The notes: a model not told the origin generated them from the letters alone. Numbered from the stretch's first letter, positions 42,276-51,480 are shown. The stretch: 64,000 nt of DNA from G963662905 sp963676415 (GCA_963676415.1 OY781097.1:1922001-1986000); one strand, 5' to 3'. A program made the numbers and translations.

Positions 42276-43871
42276 TTAATCAATGAAGAAAAGCAGCTCA
42301 AAACTTCCCCAGAAATGATATTTGCCACCGGTGATTTCCGGGCTTAAAATACTTTGAAAGGCCCGGAATCCCAGCCATTTGTAATAAAAAGTCCCACCCA
42401 GCTGTATTTTGAAGTTTATATCTTCTATTTCGCTGGGATTCAATGTATATACGCTGCTTTTGTTGAACATGCCGCCTTGAAGCGTTGCGTCATAAACATT
42501 CAGGCTGCCTTGCAAATCGGCATAGAGGTTCCAGTTGATTTGCCCTTCAGGCGTGCGCAGGAGCCTTGCGCTACCGGTTTGAAATTTATTTCCGGCAGGA
42601 GTAAAATGCACTGATGCGCCGAAACGTGCTTTGTCGTAGAGCGTCCCGACTTGTGCGCCCAGGGCAGTATTGGCTGAGAATTTTCCTTTCTGGAACCACT
42701 GTTTTTCAAACCAGAGGTCATAGTTCAGAACCACATCATTTTGAATCTGATATTCCCACCCGAGAGGTTCGTCATTGGTGGGAACAACATTATGCACCAG
42801 GCTTTGCACAAATTCCGCTTCGGATGCCGGGCCGATAACGCCTGCATTGATTTCTGTATCAAGATATTGTCTGCGTTTGATGTCGTAGCTGCTGCGTGAC
42901 CACGAAAGGTACAAAACGCCCGAATAGGGCCGGTCGCCATATAAAATCCCCCCGGTTTTTGTGGTGGAAGGAGTGTAGATGTTTTGCACAATACCAAGGC
43001 CGTATGTGTGCGTGGCATATCTTCCGTAAGGGATAAACAGCCCGGCACCCAGCCAGTTGGCAAAGGCCGGATTGTACAAACGGATCTGGCTGCCATTGGT
43101 GAAATAGCGGTCGGTATTGCTGAAAATATCGTTCTCGAATACCAGTTTCAAAACAACCGAAGGATTGAGCCGGGAAATATCATAAAGCGGTATTTCGGGA
43201 AGTGTGCGCTCGCGCAGGGCTCTTTTTAAACTTACAGGATCGGGGATGCCGGAGATTTGTGGGAGCAGATTAAGATAAAACAGGCTGTCTTTTGGACGCT
43301 GGAGTTTTTCTTCTTCAATGGCTGCAATTTCTTCTTTAGTGATTTTTTCGCGGAAGCCATCACTTTTTTGCACAGGTTTTTGCTCTGGCTCTTGCCTCAC
43401 CGGCGATAGTGCCATGCTGCTTTCTTCAAAAGTATTTTGCGAAAGGATTTGCGGAGGATGAAAACCATCGAATAAAATACTGCCGCTGCTGTTTTTCAAT
43501 AGTCTTTGGTCGAATGTGATTTCCTCGCCGCCCAGCTTAAACCTGATGTAGCGTGTGCCGCTGCTCAAAACCGGGATTTGCTGTTCGGCACACCAGGCTT
43601 TTTTTTGGAAAAATGCTGCGCCTAAGGAATCGCTGAAACGGAACCAGCTTTCTTGTCCGTACTTGCTGATGTATTGCTGGCGGTAAGCGCTATCGGGATA
43701 GACAAACACAAGGGTAGCATGGTTCACCTCTGTGCCGGTTGCTTTCTTTTGAGCCACCAGAGGCGTGCTTTCCCTGATTTGATCCTGCTCCTTTTTGTCG
43801 GTTTTAATATCCGAACAGGAAGCCAGCCAAATGCCGGAAGCCAGAATTGCTATTTGTATCTGTCTTTTCAA
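42276..43871 (-). CDS. LpxR-family lipid A deacylase with N-terminal lipoprotein domain
   Basis: The C-terminal half (about 238-531) matches the LpxR family (DUF2219), outer-membrane barrels that remove the 3'-acyloxyacyl group of lipid A: FENDIFSNTDRYFTNGSQIR, LFIPYGRYATHTYGLG, GDRPYSGVLYLSWSRS and EAEFVQSLVHNVVPT. The first ~235 residues are extra: a lipobox LASC (about residue 19), a segment with YPDSAYRQQYISKYG, and a Lys/Glu-rich region. LpxR proteins are usually about 320 residues with no such domain, so this looks like a fusion. It ends 23 bases upstream of the arsC-like gene region and may belong to the same transcript. Confidence 0.8.
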   Translation of the reverse strand: MKRQIQIAILASGIWLASCSDIKTDKKEQDQIRESTPLVAQKKATGTEVNHATLVFVYPDSAYRQQYISKYGQESWFRFSDSLGAAFFQKKAWCAEQQIPVLSSGTRYIRFKLGGEEITFDQRLLKNSSGSILFDGFHPPQILSQNTFEESSMALSPVRQEPEQKPVQKSDGFREKITKEEIAAIEEEKLQRPKDSLFYLNLLPQISGIPDPVSLKRALRERTLPEIPLYDISRLNPSVVLKLVFENDIFSNTDRYFTNGSQIRLYNPAFANWLGAGLFIPYGRYATHTYGLGIVQNIYTPSTTKTGGILYGDRPYSGVLYLSWSRSSYDIKRRQYLDTEINAGVIGPASEAEFVQSLVHNVVPTNDEPLGWEYQIQNDVVLNYDLWFEKQWFQKGKFSANTALGAQVGTLYDKARFGASVHFTPAGNKFQTGSARLLRTPEGQINWNLYADLQGSLNVYDATLQGGMFNKSSVYTLNPSEIEDINFKIQLGGTFYYKWLGFRAFQSILSPEITGGKYHFWGSFELLFFID

Positions 43872-43894
43872 GATGGTGTCAGAACGGGTAAAAC

Positions 43895-44239
43895 TTATAT
43901 GATTTTTTCAGTATTTTCAGCCGGATCAGCAACAACAGCTTTTTCGCCATGAACAACAATAGGCCGGCTGATAATCCGTGGATTTTCGATCATCTTTCGG
44001 ATAATCTCATTTTCGCTGAGGCCTTTCCCTTTGATTTCTTTTTTGAAGATGTCTTCCTGTGTGCGCAAAAGCTCTGAAGCCTTCATATCCAGTTTTTTCA
44101 AAATATCGCGCAAAGCGGCTTCGTCAAAAGCTTGGTCTTTTAGGTATAGAATAACTTCATGTTCCAGGCCCTTATCCTGAATATACTGCAATCCGGCACG
44201 GGATTTACGGCAGCGGGGGTTGTGATAAACTTGAATCAT
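43895..44239 (-). CDS. ArsC/Spx-family arsenate reductase-like protein
   Basis: A small thioredoxin-fold protein of the ArsC/Spx group (114 residues). It shows the active site YHNPRCRKSRAGLQ (Cys about residue 10; in E. coli ArsC this site is NPxCGTSR), the cis-Pro segment NPRIISRPIVV (about 84-94) and the KGKGLSENEIIRKMIEN helix. Whether it reduces arsenate is unproved; many family members are of unknown role. It begins 11 bases after the prfB stop and lies in the operon with recX and the sirtuin gene. Confidence 0.85.
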   Translation of the reverse strand: MIQVYHNPRCRKSRAGLQYIQDKGLEHEVILYLKDQAFDEAALRDILKKLDMKASELLRTQEDIFKKEIKGKGLSENEIIRKMIENPRIISRPIVVHGEKAVVADPAENTEKII

Positions 44240-44250
44240 GATATTGTGAT

Positions 44251-45340
44251 TTATTGCTTACTGAATTCCATAAGATAAGCTTTCAGAAAATCATTGATAT
44301 CGCCATCGAGCACGGCCTGCACATTTCCGGTTTCGTGCTGTGTGCGCAGGTCTTTTACCAGGCGATAGGGCTGCATGACATAATTACGGATTTGCGAGCC
44401 CCATTCGATTTTCTTTTTCTGCCCTTCGATTTCGGCTTGTGCTTCTTTTTGCTTGCGCAGTTCAATTTCGTAGAGCTGCGATTTCAGCATCTGCATGGCT
44501 TTTTCCTTGTTCTGGCCTTGCGAACGCGTTTCCTGGCATTCCACGATCAAGCCTGAAGGGGCATGTTTCAAGCGGACTGCAGTCTCTACCTTGTTTACGT
44601 TTTGCCCTCCGGGACCACCGGAGCGGAATGTGTCCCAGGAAATATCTGCCGGGTTGATTTCAATTTCGATATTGTCGTCCACCACGGGATACACATAAAC
44701 CGAAGCAAAAGAAGTGTGGCGGCGTGATTGCGAATCGAAAGGGGAAATGCGTACCAAACGGTGCACGCCGTTTTCGCCTTTCAGATAACCAAAAGCAAAA
44801 TCGCCCTGAAACTCCAAAGCAACGGATTTGATTCCGGCAACTTCGCCTTCGCGGATATCAAGTTCCTTGATTTTATAATTATTGCGTTCGCCCCAGCGCA
44901 TATACATACGCATCAGCATAATGGCCCAGTCGTTGCTTTCGGTGCCGCCCGCACCGGCATTTATTTCAAGAATGGCGCCCAGCTTGTCTTCTTCATTGCT
45001 GAGCATATTCATGAATTCCAGGTCTTTAATTTTTTGAAGGCTTTCTTCAAACTGAGCGTCCAGTTCTTCCTCGCTGGCTTCGCCCATTTGATGAAATTCG
45101 AGCATAATGCCCAGCTCCTCAAGGCTTTCTGCCACCTTTTTATATAAATCGGTCCAGTGCTTTTTGTCTTTGATTTTCTTCATGACTTTTTCGGCACTTT
45201 TGGGATTGTCCCAAAAACCGGGCCGCTGGCTGCTGAGCTCTTCTTCTTCGATTTCTTTTAGTTTTTTATCGATGTCAAAGATACCTCCTTAGAGCCAACA
45301 ATCTGTCTTTTAGCTCATTATATTGTTCTGTGGTAATCAT
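44251..45340 (-). CDS. prfB: Peptide chain release factor 2 with programmed +1 frameshift
   Basis: RF2 reads UGA and UAA stop codons. The gene is split into two frames: frame 1 runs from ATG at 45340-45338 through 21 codons to an in-frame TGA (45277-45275), and the rest is in the +1 frame starting GAC at 45276. The shift site reads CTA-AGG-AGG-TAT-CTT-TGA-C, the classical prfB slip site: an AGGAGG Shine-Dalgarno-like element 3 bases before CTT-TGA. The joined protein is about 362 residues, as in other RF2 proteins. The catalytic GGQ loop is visible as RSGGPGGQNVNKVET and the anticodon-like SPF-type motif as RISPFDSQSRR. It starts 16 bases after the recX stop. Confidence 0.95.
45268..45296 (-). 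promoter_or_regulatory. Programmed +1 frameshift site of prfB
   Basis: Read on the minus strand: AAGGAGG, TAT, CTT, TGA, C. RF2 itself recognises this UGA, so low RF2 favours the shift and raises its own synthesis. Confidence 0.93.
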
Positions 45341-45356
45341 AATCTATTTTATTTTT

Positions 45357-45842
45357 TTATTCTTCTTTAGTTGAAATGATTTCATCGCAAAGCTTTATTA
45401 TCAGGTCCTGCTCATAGCCTTTGGATTCAGCATAACGGATCAGCTTTGCTTTTTTTTCATAATAACTCAAATCATTTTTCAGGTTATTTGCTTTTTTACT
45501 CAAAAGTGCGCGCAAAGTTGCGATATATTCCTGATAATCCAATGTGCTTAATGATTCGACGATCAGGTTTTGGTCAATTTGTTTTTGTATCAAGCCCTGC
45601 CGGATCATCAAACGGCCCCATTTGTTGGAACGGTGTTTGCCGCTTACATAGCTTTTGGCATAACGTTCATCATCAATAAAATGTTCGTTTAGCATTTCTT
45701 TGATGATCTCCTCACTTTGATTTGGATCAGCGGCCCATTCGTACATCTTGCGCTTCAGTTCGGACGTTGCCCTGTCCTGATAGGCGCAATATCGCATTGC
45801 TTTGACGCGCAGTTGTTCTGTAGTGAATTTTTTTGCTCGCAT
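45357..45842 (-). CDS. recX: Regulatory protein RecX
   Basis: RecX inhibits RecA filament growth. The 161-residue protein has three triple-helical repeats with the family pattern: RYCAYQDRATSELKRKM (about 17-33), FIDDERYAKSYVSGKHRSNKWG (about 53-74), and RYAESKGYEQDLIIKLCDEI near the end. Length and motif order match RecX; recA itself is not in the window. It lies between the sirtuin gene and prfB in one minus-strand operon, 9 bases after the former. Confidence 0.93.
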   Translation of the reverse strand: MRAKKFTTEQLRVKAMRYCAYQDRATSELKRKMYEWAADPNQSEEIIKEMLNEHFIDDERYAKSYVSGKHRSNKWGRLMIRQGLIQKQIDQNLIVESLSTLDYQEYIATLRALLSKKANNLKNDLSYYEKKAKLIRYAESKGYEQDLIIKLCDEIISTKEE

Positions 45843-45851
45843 TGAGGTATG

Positions 45852-46538
45852 TCAGGCTAATAATTCATCAACCAGCCCCGGGACATTTTCGCAGGCTGTT
45901 CCTCGTAAAATCTCCAGATTGCTATAGCTGGATGCCGGTGTGGCTTTTGGGTCCACGAGATATTTTTTGCAGTCCTGTTGAACGAAATTTATCAGTCCGG
46001 CAGCCGGATACACAAAAAGTGATGTGCCAATGATGATAAAAATATCAGCAGAAGCTGCAATGCGTACGGCATTTTCAAATTCGGGCACGGATTCGCCAAA
46101 CCATACGATATGCGGACGGAGCTGAGAACCTTTTTCGCATTTGTCGCCAATTTTCAGTTCCCATTGATCCATTTCATAAATCAGCGACGGGTCTTCTGTG
46201 CTTCTGGCTTTTTTTAATTCGCCGTGCAGGTGCAGTACGTTTTTTGAGCCGGCCCGCTCGTGCAGGTCATCCACATTTTGGGTTACTATGGCTACATCGT
46301 ACTTTTTTTCGAGGCGCACCAAAGCTTTGTGGGCTTCATTTGGGTTTACTTCAAAAAGCTGTTTGCGGCGGATGTTGTAAAAGCGCATCACCATCTCCGG
46401 ATTATTGGCCCAGGCTATGGGGCTGGCCACTTCTTCGATGCGGTGGTTTTCCCATAGCCCATCGCTGTCGCGAAAAGTTTTTATCCCACTTTCGGCACTC
46501 ATCCCCGCTCCGGAGAGAATTACTATTTTTTGTTTCAT
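45852..46538 (-). CDS. cobB: Sir2-family NAD-dependent protein deacylase
   Basis: The enzyme removes acyl groups from lysine using NAD. The 228-residue protein shows GAGMSAESGIKTFRDSDGLW (about 10-29), VTQNVDDLHERAGS (about 84-97), the active His in LHLHGELK, and IIIGTSLFVYPAAGLI near the end. The residues Tyr and Arg that favour succinyl/malonyl groups in class III sirtuins appear as FYNIRRKQL. The zinc-binding cysteines of the canonical fold are missing: only one Cys (GDKCEKGS) occurs in that region. It is the first gene of the recX-prfB-arsC operon. Confidence 0.9.
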   Translation of the reverse strand: MKQKIVILSGAGMSAESGIKTFRDSDGLWENHRIEEVASPIAWANNPEMVMRFYNIRRKQLFEVNPNEAHKALVRLEKKYDVAIVTQNVDDLHERAGSKNVLHLHGELKKARSTEDPSLIYEMDQWELKIGDKCEKGSQLRPHIVWFGESVPEFENAVRIAASADIFIIIGTSLFVYPAAGLINFVQQDCKKYLVDPKATPASSYSNLEILRGTACENVPGLVDELLA

Positions 46539-46577
46539 GCCTATTTTTTAAGAAAACATAATTTAAAACCGATCGGC

Positions 46578-46609
46578 TTGATACTGAACACAAAAATATA
46601 GTATTTTCG
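46578..46609 (+). promoter_or_regulatory. Putative promoter of the BNR-T9SS gene
   Basis: TTG (46578-46580), 21 bases, then TATTTTCG (46602-46609), which differs from TAnnTTTG at one base. Confidence 0.4.
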
Positions 46610-46648
46610 TAAACTTAATAAACCCTCAAAATCGAAAAACCATATCTT

Positions 46649-49366
46649 ATGAAAAGATTGCTACGCATTTCAACAAGTTTAACACTTATTGTCGGTCTTT
46701 CTCTTTGGCTCTATCAGGGCAACAGCACGCAAAATAATAAATCCGGGGAAAGACAGGCTTATGAGCAGTTTTTGCTGGACAGCTATAGAGCTCTTCCACA
46801 ATTAAACGAAGAGGAAGAAAGCAAGGAAAAACGTCCGGATATGCCACAGATGGCTGGAATCCGGGATTATTTCCTTACGATGGATCCGGCCACAAAGCAG
46901 GTTCCTGTAGAGCGTTTGCCCGAAGCGCGAAAGCTGACCGATGCTGCCCACACAAGAACATTTGATCCTATGCCGGAATGGGAATATGCTGCGGCAAATT
47001 CGGGCGGCAGGACACGCACGGTGATGTGGGACCCCAATGATGATAAGCATACGAAAGTTTGGTCAGGTTCTGTAACAGGTGGGCTTTGGTACAACAATGA
47101 CATCACTTTTGAAGATTCACAATGGACTCCTGTGGAAGATATGTGGGCCAGCCTCTCCATATCGGTAATTACCTATGATCCCAATAATACCCAGGTTTTT
47201 TATGTAGGAACCGGAGAAGCCGAAACTGCGCGTACCATCTACCGCGAATCTTCCGGTGTTGGCGTGGGTATTTATAAATCAATGGATGGCGGTGAAAACT
47301 GGGAACTGCTTGCTTCAACGGAGCGCTTTAAATACATTACGGATATCGCTGTGCGCAATGAAGACGGACAGAGTGTAGTTTACGCTTCAGCAGCCAGTGG
47401 TTTTTATAAAGGGCAAACCCATGAAAGCAATACCAATGGCCTTTGGCGCTCCGCAGATGGCGGCGAAAGCTGGGAACAGGTATTGCCTCTTATCCCGGGC
47501 GATGAAATTCCTTATGCTGTTTCTGATATTGAAATTGGTGCCGACAATAAGCTTTATGTGGGTTCGGCGGCAACTGTTGACCATAAAGGAGGCGCGGTGA
47601 TATTTACTTCTACAGAAGGCACCGAAGGAAGCTGGACGGTTTTTAGTGATTATCAACAGTTGATTCTTGCGCAAAGCTTTTATAAATATCCCGAGCGTGT
47701 TGTCATTGCTTCGGCTCCCAGTGATCCAAGCCGTGTTTATGCAGCAATTTCTGTAGGTTATGAAGATAATGATGGCTTCATCAAATATCAAAGCCCGTAT
47801 ATCCTGCGTTCGGACAATAAAGGGGAAACTTGGGAGGAAATTAATCTGCCTCCTGCCGGTTCAAGAAACTGGGCATATTTATCCTGGCATGCCATGATTT
47901 TAAAAGTGCATCCCGAAGATGCCAATCATATTTATGCCGGTGGTCTGGATCTTCATATTTCGCCTAATGGCGGAACTTCATGGAACCTGATCAGCGATTG
48001 GTCCTTGATGTATTATGGCGGTGGTGATGAGTATGTACATGGTGATCAGCACGATATTGCATTTAACCCGGCCAATACCGACCAGGCAATCTTTGCTACT
48101 GATGGTGGTGTTTTCCTTACTTATGAAGCTTCTTCTGTAAGTCCTGCTTTTATTGAATCAAGTACCGGCTTTAATACGCTTCAGTTTTATACCTGCGCAT
48201 TACATCCCGAGGATCTTGTTTTCCTCGGTGGCTTGCAGGATAATGGTACATTCCGCTACGATGGCGAACCAATGAACATGCTGGAATCTGAAACAACCGG
48301 AGGAGATGGTGCTTATTGCTTCTTCGATCAGGATGAACCCGACAACTGGATTACTACCGTTTATTATACCACAGTTGCCGGGTGGGAACGGATTAACATG
48401 ATGTCATATAACCAATGGAGTCGCGGTACATTTGTTAACCCAATGGCTTACGATAGCAAACAAAACGCACTTTATGGAAATTCCTGTCGTTTTAATGGCG
48501 AACTGAACGATGAGATTTACCGCATTAAAGGTTTGCCGCGTGATCAGGGAATATCGGCCATGTACCTGAGTACCGGAACTTACGTGCCTTTCACCAGCCT
48601 GATGCTTTCTCCAAATCATGACGACGAAAGTGTATTGTTTATTGGCTCACAATCCGGACGTCTGTTCCGTATCAATAATGCCCATAATGATAATTATGAA
48701 TGTACCGAAATCACCGGTGATGATTTTCCCGTAGCTAGCATCAGTTCTGTTGCTGTCGCTTATGGTGATGACAATAATCTGCTGGTAACTTTCAGTAATT
48801 ATGGCGTGGCTTCGGTTTGGCAAACCTTTGATGGAGGAGAAAGCTGGGAAAATGTTGAAGGCAACTTGCCAGATATCCCTGTTCGCTGGGCAATTTTTCA
48901 TCCCGAAGGTTCTTCGCAGGCGATGATTGCTACCGAAACCGGTGTTTGGATCAGTAAAAACCTCGATCAGGAAAACCCAACATGGGCTCCCGGTGGTATC
49001 AATTATCCCAATGTGCGCACCGATATGCTGCAAATGCGCGCTAGCGATAATGTTGTGCTTGCAGCAACTCATGGCCGCGGACTGATGTACACGACCTGGG
49101 ATTTTGACCACAATGTGGGTGTGGCCGATCTTGAAAATACAGAATTTATGATTTCGCCAAATCCGGCGAGCAATACCATACGCCTGAGTGGTGAGAAATC
49201 ATTAAAAGAATTCCGCATCTATGATTTAAGCGGTAAGAAAATCCTAGGATCCAAAGCGCAGCAAAATCATGAAATCAATATCGAAAACCTGAATGCAGGA
49301 AGCTATATTGTTGAAGTGGTATATAAAGACGGAAGCCGTGCAAAGCAGAAACTCATTAAAAAGTAA
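46649..49366 (+). CDS. BNR/sortilin-type propeller protein with T9SS sorting domain
   Basis: The 905-residue exoprotein has a signal/anchor segment at residues 7-25, then a propeller built from BNR/Asp-box repeats (IYKSMDGGENWELL, LWRSADGGESWEQV, ILRSDNKGETWEEI, VWQTFDGGESWENV) over about residues 120-790. The C terminus (about 825-905) is a T9SS sorting domain: ISPNPASNTIRLSG, IYDLSGKKILG, NAGSYIVEVVYKDG. It resembles the 24105-27380 protein in repeat type but adds secretion through T9SS. Ligand unknown; no hydrolase catalytic residues can be assigned. Confidence 0.85.
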   Translation: MKRLLRISTSLTLIVGLSLWLYQGNSTQNNKSGERQAYEQFLLDSYRALPQLNEEEESKEKRPDMPQMAGIRDYFLTMDPATKQVPVERLPEARKLTDAAHTRTFDPMPEWEYAAANSGGRTRTVMWDPNDDKHTKVWSGSVTGGLWYNNDITFEDSQWTPVEDMWASLSISVITYDPNNTQVFYVGTGEAETARTIYRESSGVGVGIYKSMDGGENWELLASTERFKYITDIAVRNEDGQSVVYASAASGFYKGQTHESNTNGLWRSADGGESWEQVLPLIPGDEIPYAVSDIEIGADNKLYVGSAATVDHKGGAVIFTSTEGTEGSWTVFSDYQQLILAQSFYKYPERVVIASAPSDPSRVYAAISVGYEDNDGFIKYQSPYILRSDNKGETWEEINLPPAGSRNWAYLSWHAMILKVHPEDANHIYAGGLDLHISPNGGTSWNLISDWSLMYYGGGDEYVHGDQHDIAFNPANTDQAIFATDGGVFLTYEASSVSPAFIESSTGFNTLQFYTCALHPEDLVFLGGLQDNGTFRYDGEPMNMLESETTGGDGAYCFFDQDEPDNWITTVYYTTVAGWERINMMSYNQWSRGTFVNPMAYDSKQNALYGNSCRFNGELNDEIYRIKGLPRDQGISAMYLSTGTYVPFTSLMLSPNHDDESVLFIGSQSGRLFRINNAHNDNYECTEITGDDFPVASISSVAVAYGDDNNLLVTFSNYGVASVWQTFDGGESWENVEGNLPDIPVRWAIFHPEGSSQAMIATETGVWISKNLDQENPTWAPGGINYPNVRTDMLQMRASDNVVLAATHGRGLMYTTWDFDHNVGVADLENTEFMISPNPASNTIRLSGEKSLKEFRIYDLSGKKILGSKAQQNHEINIENLNAGSYIVEVVYKDGSRAKQKLIKK

Positions 49367-49380
49367 CAACAACATCAAAT

Positions 49381-49412
49381 AAAAAAGCTGTCCGTATGGG
49401 CGGCTTTTTTTA
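49381..49412 (+). terminator. Terminator between convergent genes
   Basis: Stem AAAAAGCTGTCC / GGGCGGCTTTTT with loop GTAT (two G-T pairs), followed by T. It can serve both strands. Confidence 0.7.
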
Positions 49413-49733
49413 TGAAAATAAAAGCTGGTAAGGGCGGTCAATTGCCTCCTCCAGCTCAGAAGTACTGATGTATTTGCTGAAACGTTTGTATTCTTTGCCC
49501 TCAAAAAACACGATGATGGTCGGGTTGGAAAAAACGCCATATTGTGCCGTAATGCTTTCGTTTCCTTCAGAATTTACAAATTTCAATTTCATTTCCGGGA
49601 ACTTTTGTTGTGCCAGCTCATCAACTTTGGGGCGCAGGCTCAAACAGGGGGCACAATGGTCGTTATAAAAATAGAGCATTATGGCCGCATTCTGCTTTAT
49701 GTTGCTAGTGAGTTCTTCCTGATTGATTTTCAT
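49410..49733 (-). CDS. Thioredoxin-family protein
   Basis: The small cytoplasmic thioredoxin fold is plain: LYFYNDHCAPCLSLRPKVDE with a CAPC active site (about residues 23-30 from the chosen start), cis-Pro in FSNPTIIVFFEGKEYKRF. The start at 49733 (MKINQEELTSNIK) is chosen over 49796 because the upstream 21 residues show no family similarity or export signal. It is convergent with the BNR-T9SS gene and stands alone. It probably helps disulfide reduction; the partner is unknown. Confidence 0.85.
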   Translation of the reverse strand: MKINQEELTSNIKQNAAIMLYFYNDHCAPCLSLRPKVDELAQQKFPEMKLKFVNSEGNESITAQYGVFSNPTIIVFFEGKEYKRFSKYISTSELEEAIDRPYQLLFS

Positions 49734-49816
49734 TTTTGGTAATGGGTTTATGTGATATAAATGATCAGCCAACATCTTTGCAATGCCTTTGTTCAAAGCT
49801 TTGGTGCAATTTTATT

Positions 49817-49846
49817 TTGGTCTCTGCAAATTTCTTTGTTAATTTG
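49817..49846 (+). promoter_or_regulatory. Promoter-like pair TTG-N20-TAATTTG
   Basis: TTG at 49817-49819 and TAATTTG at 49840-49846 are 20 bases apart, upstream of the ammonia-lyase gene. The second box is a 7-base form of TAnnTTTG. The same pair with the same gap occurs before susC. Confidence 0.5.
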
Positions 49847-49873
49847 TTAACATAACCAAAACTTAACAAAGAT

Positions 49874-51397
49874 ATGCCTTATACCATTACTGGTGCGGGA
49901 CTGACCATCGAAGATGTTGTACAGGTCGCCCGCCACCACCAAAAAGTAGAACTTCATCCCGAAGCACTCGAGCGCATTAAAAAATGCCGTGCCATGCTGG
50001 AAAATAAAATTGAAGCCGGCGAAATCATGTACGGCGTAAATACCGGCATCGGTGAGTTTTCGGAAGTAGTGCTCAACGATGATCAGGTACGGGATTTTCA
50101 AAAATACCTGATCTATAACCATGCTGCAGGAATCGGCGAAGCAATGCCTGAGGAGTGGGTTCGTGGCGCCATGTTGGGACGATGCAATGTGCATGCGCAT
50201 GGCAATTCCGGCTGCCGTCCGGAGATTACCTTTACATTGATCGAGATGCTTAATAAAGGTGTAACACCTTTTGTATGCCGTAAAGGCTCCGTTGGAGCGA
50301 GCGGTGATTTGGCGCCTATGTCGCAAATTGCCTTGCTAATGATGGGTGAGGGAAAAGCATTTTACAAAGGCGAACTTCTTGAAGGGGCAGAGGCTTTGAA
50401 GCGAGCCGGAATTCCGGTGCCGGGCCTGAAAGCGCGTGATGGCCTTGCTACTATCAATGGGAGCAATGTGCTCACCGCGATGAGCGCTATATTTTTATAC
50501 GATGCTAATAATTGGCTCAAGCAGGCAGAAATAGCTGCCGCCATGTCGCTGGAGGCACTCAAAGCCAATATGAAGCCATATTCCTCAAAAATTCATGAGG
50601 TGCGTGGTTTTAGTGGTGCTGTGCGCTCTGCCGAGGCAATCCGCAAAATTGTTGAAGGTGGCGATTTGGCAGAAAGCCGCGTTAAATGTAAGGTGCAGGA
50701 TGCGTATAGTATGCGCTCGACACCACAGGTTATCGGAGCAGCACACGATGCATTGCGCTGGGCGCGGTCGCAGGTGGAAATAGAGCTCAATGGAGTTGGC
50801 GACAACCCGATCTTTTTCCCCGATGAAAATATACAGCTCAGCGGAGCAAATTTCCAGGGAACACCGGTGGCTGTACCCATGGATATGGCCGGAAGCTGCA
50901 TCACTATGGTCAGTGTGCTGTCCGAGCGCAGGATGAACCGCCTCAATAACCCGGCGCTCAGCGTGGGTTTACCAGCATTTCTGACCAAAGGCGCAGGCAT
51001 GTTCAGCGGGCTGATGCTGTCGCAATACACGGCAGATATGCAAATCGTGGAACAAAGGATTCTGTCTGCTCCGGCTTCTATTCAATCCATACCGGCTGCT
51101 GCGGACCAGGAAGATTTTGTTTCCATGGGCATGAATACAGCATTGAAAAATTTCCAGATTATTGATAATGCATATGGCATTTTGGGTATAGAGTTTATGG
51201 CTGCTGCCCAGGCTCTGGATTTCCGCGAATACAGCTTTGGTAAGGGAACACAGAAAGCCCACGAAGTAATTCGCCGTTATGTGGAATTCCTCGATGTGGA
51301 CCGTCCGCTTTATAATGACCATAACACCATGAAGGATTTGGTGAAAGCCTGTACAATCCTCAAAGAAACTGAAAATACTGTGGGTACTCTTGAATAG
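49874..51397 (+). CDS. MIO-type aromatic amino acid ammonia-lyase or aminomutase
   Basis: This 507-residue protein shares the MIO fold with HutH: the ASG tripeptide is in SVGASGDLAPMSQ (about residues 142-144). It is a different branch from the hutH gene at 30298: the active-site loop reads NHAAGIGEAM where HutH has SHACGTGEEV, and AADQEDFVSMG replaces SQGQEDHVSMG, changing the carboxylate-side His to Phe. GNSGCRPE replaces GHSG. The substrate (histidine, tyrosine, phenylalanine or an aminomutase reaction) cannot be named from motifs alone. No aryl-polyene or flexirubin genes are adjacent. A terminator follows. Confidence 0.85.
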   Translation: MPYTITGAGLTIEDVVQVARHHQKVELHPEALERIKKCRAMLENKIEAGEIMYGVNTGIGEFSEVVLNDDQVRDFQKYLIYNHAAGIGEAMPEEWVRGAMLGRCNVHAHGNSGCRPEITFTLIEMLNKGVTPFVCRKGSVGASGDLAPMSQIALLMMGEGKAFYKGELLEGAEALKRAGIPVPGLKARDGLATINGSNVLTAMSAIFLYDANNWLKQAEIAAAMSLEALKANMKPYSSKIHEVRGFSGAVRSAEAIRKIVEGGDLAESRVKCKVQDAYSMRSTPQVIGAAHDALRWARSQVEIELNGVGDNPIFFPDENIQLSGANFQGTPVAVPMDMAGSCITMVSVLSERRMNRLNNPALSVGLPAFLTKGAGMFSGLMLSQYTADMQIVEQRILSAPASIQSIPAAADQEDFVSMGMNTALKNFQIIDNAYGILGIEFMAAAQALDFREYSFGKGTQKAHEVIRRYVEFLDVDRPLYNDHNTMKDLVKACTILKETENTVGTLE

Positions 51398-51416
51398 AAG
51401 GGCCATCAAATTTTAC

Positions 51417-51453
51417 GAAAAGCAGTTCTGCGGATGTGCAGACTGCTTTTTTT
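51417..51453 (+). terminator. Terminator after the ammonia-lyase gene
   Basis: Stem AAAAGCAGTTCTGC / GCAGACTGCTTTT with a 6-base loop and T run. Confidence 0.88.
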
Positions 51454-51480
51454 ATATTTTTGTGCCCCTGAAATCTGCTT

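Noticed and set aside
45183..45340. Annotating prfB from ATG at 45183 (310 residues)
   Set aside because: This would drop the first ~52 residues of RF2; the frameshift site and leader are intact.
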